This document shows positions 1 through 6,449 of a stretch of 6,818 bases of DNA, piece after piece. Positions within the stretch are counted from its first letter, which is position 1; each line of letters begins with the position of its first letter. The stretch is from assembly GCA_903953985.1 (NCBI GenBank), contig CAJBLW010000091.1, positions 1 to 6,818 of the forward strand, given 5' to 3'. The DNA comes from an uncultured Burkholderiales bacterium (lineage in GTDB: Bacteria; Pseudomonadota; Gammaproteobacteria; Burkholderiales; Burkholderiaceae_C). The notes under the pieces are model-generated. The model searched no databases. It saw only the letters and a list, made by a program, of their open reading frames with translations, and was not told where the DNA came from. A program made the translations under genes and the position numbers.

Positions 1-1018
1 CGGCAACACCGTGCTGCTGCACCGCGAGCCCCTGGGCATCTGGCGCGTGGACTACCAACTGCCCGAGGGCGAAACGCCCGAGCAAGCCTTGTCGCCCGAA
101 TCACTCAAAACCCGCATCAACGCCCAACTGGCGATGATCGGCCACGCCGACAAGCCCTGGGAGATGGACTGGTGCTCGGTTTATTCAGCCCGCACGCTCA
201 CCTTGCCCGACTACCTGGTGGGGCGCACCTTGTTCATGGGCGACGCTGCCCATTTGCTGCCAATTTTTGGTGTACGGGGTGCAAACACCGGTTTTCAGGA
301 CGCGCAGGCCCTGGCCTGGCGGCTGGGGCTGGTGTGCCGGGGTCAGGCCTCTGCGGCTTTGCTGGCCAACTACAGCGCCGAGCGCGTGGCCGCGGCTTGG
401 GAAATCATCGAAGAAGCGGGCAAAAGCACCCGCTTCATGACCCCGCCCACACGCGGCTTTCGCTTGCTGCGCGACGCCGTCTTGTCGCTCTCGCTCAGCG
501 AAGCCTTTGTGCGCCCGCTCTACCACTGGCGCACCTCGCGCCCGCACGCCTACAGCCACTCCAGCCTCAACTGCAGCGTGGACGACAACGCGCAGTTCCA
601 GGACGGTCCCGCGCACGGTGCGCCGCCGCTCAATGTTCGCCTGTCGGACACGCAGTTTTTGCTGGACCACCTGGGCGGTGGTTTTGACCTGCTGTGGTTT
701 GGCGCAGCAGAGCACTTGCCCGCCGAGCTGCGTGACGGCGTTGCCCAATGGCATGCAGAGGGTTTCCCATTGCGGCTCACTTGCATCGCGCCGTCTGGCC
801 ACTCAGAGGCGGGCCTGGTGGAAAGACCGACCGAAGCGCCTTGGCTGCAGGTGCTGTCCGACACTCAAGGTCGGGTGCACAGCCGCTACGGCGTGACCAC
901 CCCCGGCGCTGCTTACCTCTTGCGCCCCGACCAACACATTTGCGCCCGCTGGTTGCACCTTGATGCCCACAGCCTGGACGCTGCCCTTGTCCAAGCCACC
1001 ACCGGAGAAGCCCCATGA
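1..1018 (+). CDS. FAD-dependent aromatic-ring monooxygenase (MhpA/phenol hydroxylase-like), C-terminal part, 5' end outside window
   Basis: The reading frame is open from the left edge (first full codon at 2) to a TGA at 1016-1018, about 338 residues; the GTG at 11 is internal, not a start. The second FAD-binding motif is visible: MGDAAH at visible residues 79-84, followed by PIFGVRGANTGFQDA and LAWRL. This is the GD-motif region of class A flavoprotein hydroxylases that add one oxygen atom to phenolic rings using NAD(P)H and O2. The last ~130 residues, with RYGVTTPGAAYLLRPDQH near the end, resemble the thioredoxin-like C-terminal domain of the phenol hydroxylase and 3-(3-hydroxyphenyl)propionate hydroxylase group. 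The N-terminal Rossmann GxGxxG lies outside the window. Family members usually run to about 500-570 aa. The protein is probably cytosolic. The substrate cannot be read from this fragment. The stop overlaps the next start (ATGA), which indicates translational coupling. Family assignment is strong; specific activity is inference. Confidence 0.88.
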   Translation, partial: GNTVLLHREPLGIWRVDYQLPEGETPEQALSPESLKTRINAQLAMIGHADKPWEMDWCSVYSARTLTLPDYLVGRTLFMGDAAHLLPIFGVRGANTGFQDAQALAWRLGLVCRGQASAALLANYSAERVAAAWEIIEEAGKSTRFMTPPTRGFRLLRDAVLSLSLSEAFVRPLYHWRTSRPHAYSHSSLNCSVDDNAQFQDGPAHGAPPLNVRLSDTQFLLDHLGGGFDLLWFGAAEHLPAELRDGVAQWHAEGFPLRLTCIAPSGHSEAGLVERPTEAPWLQVLSDTQGRVHSRYGVTTPGAAYLLRPDQHICARWLHLDAHSLDAALVQATTGEAP

Positions 1019-1206
1019 ACAACGCCACTGGTCTGGACATTGCCGGCCTGGAAACCGCCTACGACCAACTGGCCTTGGCCATTGATGCCGCAGGCCCCGA
1101 AAAATCCGAACTCTTTTTGGTCAAACTGGCTTTGCTGGCCGCTCAAGCCTTGGGCGACGCCCCAGCCTTTGTGGACCTGATCGAGCGGGCGCAAAAAGAC
1201 CTATGA
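1015..1206 (+). CDS. Small DUF2783-like protein coupled to the monooxygenase
   Basis: This 63-aa protein starts at ATG 1015, inside the stop of the monooxygenase gene (ATGA overlap, 1015-1018). A GGAGA ribosome binding site at 1004-1008 sits 6 nt upstream, which supports the start. The protein is acidic and predicted to be mostly helical, with a leucine/alanine-rich stretch (residues ~33-45, including LVKLALLAAQALGD) and an ending of FVDLIERAQKDL. It has no signal peptide, cysteine or clear membrane segment. From memory its size, composition and place beside an FAD monooxygenase match the uncharacterised DUF2783 family. Its function is unknown; an accessory or stabilising subunit of the hydroxylase is a guess based on the overlap alone. 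It is the last gene of its operon: the following 306 bp carry no gene. Confidence 0.75.
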   Translation: MNNATGLDIAGLETAYDQLALAIDAAGPEKSELFLVKLALLAAQALGDAPAFVDLIERAQKDL

Positions 1207-1227
1207 GGACGGGGCTGGCTGCAGGCT

Positions 1228-1408
1228 TTATGGATCCGGCCCGATGAAGTTTGAATGGCCTTTGTTTTTGTCCCGTCTTTGTCATCCCGGGCGAAGACCC
1301 GGGATCCAGCGTTGAGCACTGCTTTTTGCAAAGACCTGCTGTGCATTCTGGATCCCGGCTGAAGGCCGAGATGAAAAAAAAATAAACTTCACCGTGCCGA
1401 ATCAATAA
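1228..1408. repeat. Nested imperfect inverted repeat element (~181 bp), intergenic
   Basis: Two sets of inverted arms are visible. The outer arms, 1228-1252 and 1384-1408, match at 21 of 25 positions, with TGAAGTTT identical at their inner ends. The inner arms, 1282-1309 and 1348-1374, share 5 identical bases at one end and the 11-base CCGGGATCCAG at the other. Each inner arm is itself a hairpin. The left one is perfect: ATCCCGGG (1284-1291), loop CGAAGA, CCCGGGAT (1298-1305). The right one is imperfect, with a CGGC/GCCG core. The centre (1310-1347) includes the small hairpin TGC-TTTTT-GCA (1320-1330). The sides are asymmetric: a 29-bp T-rich spacer on the left, a 9-base A-rich run on the right. 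I recall similar CCCGGG..GAAG..CCCGGGAT units as dispersed intergenic repeats in proteobacteria, but could not verify copy number. There is no transposase and no obvious target duplication. As RNA it would fold into one long branched hairpin; T-runs are placed wrongly for a classical intrinsic terminator. Confidence 0.75.
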
Positions 1409-1459
1409 CGTCTCCGGGGAAGCTCCCGGGCGACTACCCGACAAAATACCCGCGCAAGC

Positions 1460-1487
1460 TTCAGGCCCACCGCAGTGCCCCTACACT
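1460..1487 (+). promoter_or_regulatory. Weak candidate sigma70-type promoter for ygiQ
   Basis: A -10-like TACACT (1482-1487) lies 16 bp after a poor -35-like TTCAGG (1460-1465). Transcription would begin near 1494, giving a leader of only about 19 nt. No purine-rich ribosome binding site is visible in 1494-1512. Just upstream, 1414-1430 can form a 7-bp stem with one mismatch (CCGGGGA / TCCCGGG, loop AGC), but no T-run follows, so I do not call it a terminator. The promoter call rests on spacing and the -10 only. Confidence 0.3.
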
Positions 1488-1512
1488 AGCGGGTTACCCC
1501 GAACGACCGCCC

Positions 1513-3897
1513 ATGAACGCCTTTGTCGACGTCTCTTTCTTCCCGCGCGACGCGAAACCCCTGACCAGTTACCGCAAGTATTGGGCGCAGCGCTTTGGCA
1601 CGGCCCCGTTTTTGCCGATGAGCCGCGAAGAAATGACCCAACTGGGCTGGGACAGCTGTGACATCGTGCTGGTCACGGGCGACGCCTACGTGGACCACCC
1701 CAGCTTTGGCATGGCCGTGATCGGCCGCATGCTGGAAAACCAGGGTTTTCGAGTCGGCATCATCGCCCAGCCCGACTGGACCAGCGCCGAGGCCTTCAAG
1801 GCCTTGGGCCAACCCAACCTCTTTTGGGGCGTGACCAGCGGCAACATGGACTCCATGATCAACCGCTACACGGCGGACCGCAAAATCCGCACCGACGACG
1901 CCTACACCGCAGGTGATGTGGGCGGCAAGCGGCCGGACCGTGCCGCGATTGTTTACAGCCAGCGCTGCCGTGAAGCCTTCCCCGATGTGCCCATCGTGCT
2001 GGGCGGCATAGAAGGCAGCTTGCGTCGTATCGCGCATTACGACTACTGGTCTGACAAAGTGCGACGCTCGGTGGTGGTGGACAGCAAATGCGACTTGCTG
2101 CTTTATGGCAACGCAGAGCGGGCCATTGTCGAGATTGCCCACCGCCTGGCTGCCCGCGAACCCGTGCAGCAGATCACCGATGTGCGCGGCACCGCCTTTG
2201 TGCGCCGCGAAACCCCAGAGGGTTGGTTCGAGATTGATTCCACCAGCGTGGACACGCCTGGCCACGTTGAGGCACACATCAACCCGTATTTGATGATTTC
2301 GGACCAGGCGCGGGAGCAGGGCGCCACTTGCGCCCGTGAGGAAGAAGCCAAAGAAGTGGCCGAAGGCCACAACGCCAAAAACATCGAGACTGATTTGTCT
2401 GCCGCCGTGGCCCAAGCCCGCACCGTGCAAGCCGCTATTCAGCCCATCACTCAGCCGCTCACCTTTGTGCCCAACCCAGCCCTGCGTGGCAAAGGCACGC
2501 ACAAAGTGCCGCCGCGCGACAAAAGCGTGATCCGCCTGCCCAGCTATGAGCAGGTCAAGCAAGACGCCGTGCTCTATGCCCACGCCAACCGCGTGCTGCA
2601 CCTGGAGACCAACCCCGGCAACGCCCGCTGCCTGGTGCAAGCGCATGGCGAAGGCCACACCGCCCGCGACGTGTGGATCACGCCGCCGCCCATCCCGCTC
2701 ACCACCGCAGAGATGGACCATGTGTTCGACCTGCCATATGCCCGCAGCCCGCACCCGCGCTATGCCGACGAAAACGGCAGCCACGACCACGCGACCAAAA
2801 TCCCTGCTTGGGAGATGATCCGCTTCAGCGTCAACATCATGCGCGGTTGCTTTGGCGGCTGTACCTTTTGCTCCATCACAGAGCATGAAGGCCGCATCAT
2901 CCAAAGCCGCTCCGAAGAATCGGTCATCCGCGAGGTCGAAGACATCCGCGACAAGGTCAAAGGCTTCACCGGCGTCATCTCTGACTTGGGCGGCCCTACA
3001 GCCAACATGTACCGCCTGGGCTGCAAGAGCCCCGAGATCGAATCGGCCTGCCGCAAACCTAGCTGCGTGTTCCCCGGTATCTGCCAGAACCTGACCACCG
3101 ATCACGGCCCACTGATCAACATGTACCGCCGGGCGCGCAACCTGAAGGGCATCAAGAAAATCCTGATCGGCTCCGGTCTGCGTTACGACCTGGCCGTGCA
3201 GTCGCCCGAGTATGTGAAAGAGCTGGTGCAGCACCATGTGGGCGGGTATCTCAAGATCGCGCCTGAGCACACCGAGGGCGGCCCACTGTCCAAGATGATG
3301 AAACCTGGTATCGGCACCTACGACCGCTTCAAGTCGATGTTCGACAAGTACAGCGAAGAAGTGGGCAAAAAGCAGTTCCTCATCCCGTATTTCATCGCCG
3401 CCCACCCCGGCACCAGCGACGAAGACATGATGAACCTGGCCGTCTGGCTCAAAAAGAACGGCTTCAGGGCCGACCAGGTGCAGACCTTCTACCCCAGCCC
3501 CATGGCCACAGCCACGGCCATGTACCACTCCACCCGCAACCCGCTGCGCAAAATCACCCGCGACAGCGAAAAAGTGGACGTGGTCAAAGGCGACAAACGC
3601 CGCCGCCTGCACAAAGCGTTTTTGCGCTACCACGACTCGAACAACTGGCCTCTGCTGCGCGAAGCCCTCAAGGCCATGGGCCGGTCAGATTTGATTGGCA
3701 ATGGCAAACACCATTTGATTCCTAATTGGCAGCCGCTGGCCGAAGACGGCTACCAAAGTGCCCGGCGAAAGAACAGCACGGGTGCGGGGGCCAAGTCTTC
3801 GGTGTCGTTGTCGACAGCGCCCAAGCGCATGGGGCAGCCTAAAAAAGGCCAGCTGTTGACGCAGCACACCGGCTTGCCACCACGCAAGAAAAGCTGA
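1513..3897 (+). CDS. ygiQ: YgiQ family radical SAM protein
   Basis: This complete 794-aa protein starts at ATG 1513 and ends at TGA 3895-3897. The start is supported by the family N-terminus (FGTAPFLPMSREEM, then VTGDAYVDHPSFGMA at about residues 55-70). The N-terminal third resembles the B12-binding-like fold that precedes many radical SAM domains. A charged variable linker follows (~residues 255-340). The core carries the radical SAM cluster motif CxxxCxxC at C446, C450 and C453 (RGCFGGCTFCSITEHEGR). A second set of cysteines, C504, C513, C518 and C524, follows in the family-typical GCKSPEIESACRKPSCVFPG segment. The C-terminal ~50 residues form a basic, low-complexity tail. The enzyme should cleave S-adenosylmethionine through a [4Fe-4S] cluster; its substrate is not established to my knowledge. 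E. coli YgiQ (~739 aa) is close across the core. The gene is alone on its strand and converges on glpR with a 16-bp gap. Confidence 0.96.
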   Translation: MNAFVDVSFFPRDAKPLTSYRKYWAQRFGTAPFLPMSREEMTQLGWDSCDIVLVTGDAYVDHPSFGMAVIGRMLENQGFRVGIIAQPDWTSAEAFKALGQPNLFWGVTSGNMDSMINRYTADRKIRTDDAYTAGDVGGKRPDRAAIVYSQRCREAFPDVPIVLGGIEGSLRRIAHYDYWSDKVRRSVVVDSKCDLLLYGNAERAIVEIAHRLAAREPVQQITDVRGTAFVRRETPEGWFEIDSTSVDTPGHVEAHINPYLMISDQAREQGATCAREEEAKEVAEGHNAKNIETDLSAAVAQARTVQAAIQPITQPLTFVPNPALRGKGTHKVPPRDKSVIRLPSYEQVKQDAVLYAHANRVLHLETNPGNARCLVQAHGEGHTARDVWITPPPIPLTTAEMDHVFDLPYARSPHPRYADENGSHDHATKIPAWEMIRFSVNIMRGCFGGCTFCSITEHEGRIIQSRSEESVIREVEDIRDKVKGFTGVISDLGGPTANMYRLGCKSPEIESACRKPSCVFPGICQNLTTDHGPLINMYRRARNLKGIKKILIGSGLRYDLAVQSPEYVKELVQHHVGGYLKIAPEHTEGGPLSKMMKPGIGTYDRFKSMFDKYSEEVGKKQFLIPYFIAAHPGTSDEDMMNLAVWLKKNGFRADQVQTFYPSPMATATAMYHSTRNPLRKITRDSEKVDVVKGDKRRRLHKAFLRYHDSNNWPLLREALKAMGRSDLIGNGKHHLIPNWQPLAEDGYQSARRKNSTGAGAKSSVSLSTAPKRMGQPKKGQLLTQHTGLPPRKKS

Positions 3898-3916
3898 ATC
3901 GAGTGTTCAGGATTCA
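3886..3916 (-). terminator. Weak candidate terminator for glpR in the convergent gap
   Basis: Read on the minus strand, TGAATC (3916-3911) pairs with GATTCA (3900-3895) around a 10-nt loop, and a short T-rich tail (CTTTTCTT, around 3893-3886) follows. The stem is only 6 bp and AT-rich, so it would be weak. The arms contain the stop codons of both convergent genes: TGA of ygiQ at 3895-3897 and TGA of glpR at 3916-3914. An alternative 5-bp stem (TCAGG/CCTGA, 3907-3923) overlaps it. No good terminator is visible for ygiQ in the plus direction. Confidence 0.22.
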
Positions 3917-4693
3917 AACCTGAGCTGGGGACTGTGCCACCACACACCGCACCCCCAACTCTTCCATCAGCCGCTGCTGCGACGGCGCTGGTGCCAGGTC
4001 GGTGAACAGGGTGTGCACCACTTTCAGCGGAGCCATTTCGATCATGGCGGGGCGCTCGAATTTGCTGTGGTCGGCCACCAGCCAGACCTGGCGTGATTGC
4101 GCCACGATGGCGCGGGCCACCATGACTTCGCGCATGTCGTAGTCGCGCAGTGTGCCGTCAGCGTCGATACCGCTGATGCCGATCAGGCCAATGTCCACCT
4201 TGAATTGGCGGATGAAGTTCAAGGCGGCTTCTCCCACGATACCCAAATCTTCGTGGCGCAGCGTGCCGCCGGCCACCACCACGTCGCACTGCGGATTGGC
4301 CGCCAAAATGCGGGCCACGTGAAGGTTGTTGGTCACCACACGCAAATCGCGGTGCTGCAGCAGTTCGCTGGCCACGGCCTCCACGGTGGTGCCGATGTTC
4401 ATGAACAGGCTGGCCCCGTGCGGAATGGCTGCGGCCACTTGGCGTGCAATGTCTTGCTTGGCGCCGGCTTGGGTGCGTTGGCGTTCGGCGTAGGTGATGT
4501 TGCGGGTAGAGGAGTCCAGCGCACGCACACCGCCATGAAAACGCTCCAGCTCGGCCGCTTCGCTCAGGCGTTGGATGTCGCGCCGGGCGGTTTGCAGGGT
4601 GATTCCGAACTCTTCGGCCAGTTCTTCGGTTTTGACGCTGCCTTGTTCGCGGACGGATTGCAGGATGGCAAGTTGTCGGGGGTTTAAGGCCAT
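3914..4693 (-). CDS. glpR: GlpR-like DeoR-family transcriptional repressor of glycerol-3-phosphate metabolism
   Basis: This complete 259-aa protein has the usual DeoR-family length. The N-terminal helix-turn-helix spans about residues 6-55, with TEELAEEFGITLQTARRDI (22-40) holding the recognition helix and ending in RFHGG (51-55). The sugar-phosphate-sensing domain follows with motifs close to E. coli GlpR: NIGTTVEAVA (99-108), VTNNLHVA (120-127), AGGTLRHEDLGIVGEA (141-156), GISGIDADGTL (172-182) and VADHSKF (206-212). GlpR represses glycerol-3-phosphate genes and releases DNA when it binds glycerol-3-phosphate. Divergence from glpD across 134 bp strongly supports the same role here. E. coli GlpR has DIGTT where this protein has NIGTT. 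The start at 4693 fits the family N-terminus, though its ribosome binding site is poor (A-rich, no clear GGAG). Autoregulation from the shared region is likely but inferred. Confidence 0.92.
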   Translation of the reverse strand: MALNPRQLAILQSVREQGSVKTEELAEEFGITLQTARRDIQRLSEAAELERFHGGVRALDSSTRNITYAERQRTQAGAKQDIARQVAAAIPHGASLFMNIGTTVEAVASELLQHRDLRVVTNNLHVARILAANPQCDVVVAGGTLRHEDLGIVGEAALNFIRQFKVDIGLIGISGIDADGTLRDYDMREVMVARAIVAQSRQVWLVADHSKFERPAMIEMAPLKVVHTLFTDLAPAPSQQRLMEELGVRCVVAQSPAQV

Positions 4694-4827
4694 GGTTTTT
4701 TGCTTTTTAACGGAGATTAGAAGTCTTCACGAAGGCCAATGTCTTGGTTATGCTGCACGCTTTTTTCAGCAAAAAATCAAAAACGAATCATTGTAATCAT
4801 GTATTCTTGATGTTTTGAAGGATTATT
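4694..4827. promoter_or_regulatory. Divergent glpR-glpD control region
   Basis: This 134-bp AT-rich gap between divergent genes must hold both promoters and, by analogy, GlpR operators. For glpD, possible -10 elements are TGTAAT (4792-4797) and TATTCT (4802-4807); neither has a good -35 at standard spacing, which suits an activated or weak promoter. For glpR, TAATCT on the minus strand (4719-4714) is a possible -10. The pentamer AATCA occurs three times, at 4775-4779, 4786-4790 and 4795-4799, spaced 11 and 9 bp, close to one helical turn. A loose dyad pairs GAATCAT (4785-4791) with ATGTATTC (4799-4806). The single CGAA (4784-4787) is the only piece recalling the E. coli operator (TTCG..CGAA palindrome), so the E. 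coli site is not present in recognisable form. GAAGTCTTC (4720-4728) is a short palindrome near glpR. Confidence 0.55.
4817..4822 (+). promoter_or_regulatory. Ribosome binding site fixing the TTG start of glpD
   Basis: GAAGGA at 4817-4822 lies 5 nt before TTG 4828-4830. The next in-frame ATG is codon 40, beyond the FAD-binding GxGxxG at residues 20-25, so a start there would destroy the flavin fold. The TTG is therefore the best start. Confidence 0.75.
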
Positions 4828-6414
4828 TTGAGCAATTTACAGTCTGAGCATTCGACGGCAGAGGTCTGTGATCTTGTGGTGGTGGGGGGTGGGGCCACCG
4901 GTTTGGGGGTGGCTTTGCAAGCCGCGCTGGAAGGGCGCAGTGTCATGCTGGTCGAGGCCCGCGACTTTGCCAGCGGAACATCCTCGCGGTCCACCAAGCT
5001 GCTGCACGGCGGTGTGCGCTACCTGGTGCAAGGTCGCCTGCGTCTGGTTCGCGAGGCCTTGCGCGAGCGCGCTACCGTGCTGCATTTGGCCCCCCATTTG
5101 GCGCAACCGCTGTCTTTTGTGGTGCCTGTGGCCGGTTGGCTGAATTGGGCCTTCATGGGCGTGGGCCTGAAGCTGTACCAGTGGCTTGCAGGGCGTTTGA
5201 GCTTGGGCGATACCGAGGCCGTGTCGCGCCAAACGCTGGCCAAAGGTATGCCGGGCATCGCGGGAATGGTCGGGCGCGCGGTGGCGGGCATGCGTTATTG
5301 GGACGGCCAGTGTGAAGACGCCCGTTTGGCGCTGGCCTTGGCCCAAACCGCGCAGAGGGCAGGCGCTCGCATGCACAACCACACCCGCGTGACTGCGCTG
5401 ATTCCAGTACAGAACGGCTGGCAAGTGCGCTTGCTCGATGCGCGGCGGGGCACATTGCGCACGGTGCAGGCGCGCTGCGTGGTCAACGCGGCGGGGGTGT
5501 GGGTGGATGAACTTCGCCGGATGGCCTTGCCACACGGAGCCGGAGGGCCGGCGCTAAAGGCCTTGGTCACGGCCAGTCAGGGCGTGCACCTGGTGGTCAC
5601 TCGGGCGTGTTTGCCGCTGCACGAAGCGGTGCTGATTCCCCGCACTGCCGATGGCCGGGTGTTGTTTGCCGTGCCCTGGCTGGGGGCCACTTTAATTGGA
5701 ACCACCGACACCCCGCGCAGCGACGCGCCACGCGAGCCGCAGCCCATGGCCGAAGAGTTGGACTTTTTGTTCCGCGAAACACGCAACGCGTTTGGTCTGT
5801 CGCTGCGGCCCGGCGATGTGCGCAGCGTGTGGGTGGGTCTGCGCCCCTTGGTGGGGGCCGCAGGGCAGGGCGATGCCGCGCAGTCGACCAGCCAGATGTC
5901 CCGCGAGCACCTGATCCGCCGCGAAGCGCCAGGGCTGGTCACGGTGACCGGTGGCAAATGGACCACATACCGCAGCATGGCCGAGGAGGTTTTGCATACC
6001 CTGCAGGCCCACGGCGATGTGCCGCCGGCACCGAACGGCCCTGTGGACACCCGCCTGCATCGCTTGGTGGGTGCACCAGCGCAGGGCGATCCAGCGACGG
6101 TGCACCCATTGAGCGAGGCCCCGGGCCTGCATTTGTGGGGCAGCCAAGCCGAGCAGGTGCTGGCCATGCCCGGCGCCGAGCGGGAACTGGGGATGGGCTT
6201 GACCGAGGGGATGGTGCGGTTTGCCGCCCGCCACGAGTGGGCCTGGACAGTGGAAGACATGCTGGCCAGGCGTTGGAGGGCGCTGTTTCTGGATGCCCGA
6301 CAGGCTGCGACCATGGCTCCGGCAGTGGCCGCTTTGCTGCAAGAAGAGACCGGGCTAGAGCCCCGCTTGGATGAATTTTTGGCGCTGTGCCAGCGTTATA
6401 CGCTGGGCGACTGA
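4828..6414 (+). CDS. glpD: FAD-dependent glycerol-3-phosphate dehydrogenase (aerobic, GlpD type)
   Basis: This 528-aa flavoprotein oxidises sn-glycerol-3-phosphate to dihydroxyacetone phosphate and passes electrons to the membrane quinone pool. The FAD Rossmann motif GGGATG occupies residues 20-25, with E43 ending strand 2 (VEARD). The family signature TSSRSTKLLHGGVRYL spans 51-66. Further motifs are VNAAGVWVDEL in the middle, IGTTD (290-294), GLRPL (337-341) and TGGKWTTYR (374-382). R64, R339 and K377 align by motif with E. coli GlpD residues that contact the substrate phosphate region (R54, R317, K354, from memory). There is no signal peptide or transmembrane helix, as expected for a monotopic membrane-associated enzyme. 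It is slightly longer than E. coli GlpD (501 aa). It starts at TTG 4828 with a good ribosome binding site, is divergent from glpR, and is probably repressed by it. No glpK or glpF follows; the downstream gene converges after 31 bp. Confidence 0.95.
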   Translation: MSNLQSEHSTAEVCDLVVVGGGATGLGVALQAALEGRSVMLVEARDFASGTSSRSTKLLHGGVRYLVQGRLRLVREALRERATVLHLAPHLAQPLSFVVPVAGWLNWAFMGVGLKLYQWLAGRLSLGDTEAVSRQTLAKGMPGIAGMVGRAVAGMRYWDGQCEDARLALALAQTAQRAGARMHNHTRVTALIPVQNGWQVRLLDARRGTLRTVQARCVVNAAGVWVDELRRMALPHGAGGPALKALVTASQGVHLVVTRACLPLHEAVLIPRTADGRVLFAVPWLGATLIGTTDTPRSDAPREPQPMAEELDFLFRETRNAFGLSLRPGDVRSVWVGLRPLVGAAGQGDAAQSTSQMSREHLIRREAPGLVTVTGGKWTTYRSMAEEVLHTLQAHGDVPPAPNGPVDTRLHRLVGAPAQGDPATVHPLSEAPGLHLWGSQAEQVLAMPGAERELGMGLTEGMVRFAARHEWAWTVEDMLARRWRALFLDARQAATMAPAVAALLQEETGLEPRLDEFLALCQRYTLGD

Positions 6415-6422
6415 TGCAGACA

Positions 6423-6449
6423 CGGAATCGGCCAAATCAGCCAGATCAG
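6423..6449. repeat. Three 9-bp degenerate tandem repeats at the aroQ 3' end
   Basis: On the plus strand CGGAATCGG, CCAAATCAG and CCAGATCAG lie head to tail, at 6423-6431, 6432-6440 and 6441-6449. The right-hand unit includes the aroQ stop codon (6446-6448 on plus). The second and third differ at one position; the first is more divergent. The array fills most of the 31-bp gap between glpD and aroQ. It does not form a clear hairpin or carry a T-run, so I see no terminator here for either gene. Confidence 0.4.

Noticed and set aside
1282..1374. The repeated CCCGGG hairpin units as a CRISPR array
   Set aside because: Only two divergent units in inverted orientation, no regular spacers, and no cas genes.
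1282..1385. The 1282-1374 hairpins as a Rho-independent terminator of the monooxygenase operon
   Set aside because: The T-rich tract precedes the stem on the plus strand and an A-run follows it, and neither strand has a stem followed directly by a T-run. Rho-dependent or structural roles remain possible.
1121..1444. Minus-strand frames of 67-107 codons across the 1228-1408 repeat
   Set aside because: Their sequence is dictated by the inverted repeat and overlaps the DUF2783-like gene; there is no ribosome binding site or family resemblance.
1486..3633. A 715-codon open frame on the minus strand opposite ygiQ
   Set aside because: It mirrors the strongly conserved ygiQ frame and has the H/V/F/A/G-rich composition typical of antisense shadows in GC-biased genes. 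It has no recognisable domain.
4097..4687. A 196-codon plus-strand open frame opposite glpR
   Set aside because: It lies fully within a convincing DeoR-family gene, is rich in H, A, G and V, and shows no motif.
4771..4800. A canonical E. coli-type GlpR operator at the glpD promoter
   Set aside because: Only one CGAA half-core is present and no TTCG partner at the required distance, so the site was described as an unassigned repeat cluster.
5577..6342. Several open frames of 200-255 codons over the 3' half of glpD, on both strands
   Set aside because: The GlpD frame explains the region through its conserved motifs; the others are low-information, arginine- and proline-rich shadows.
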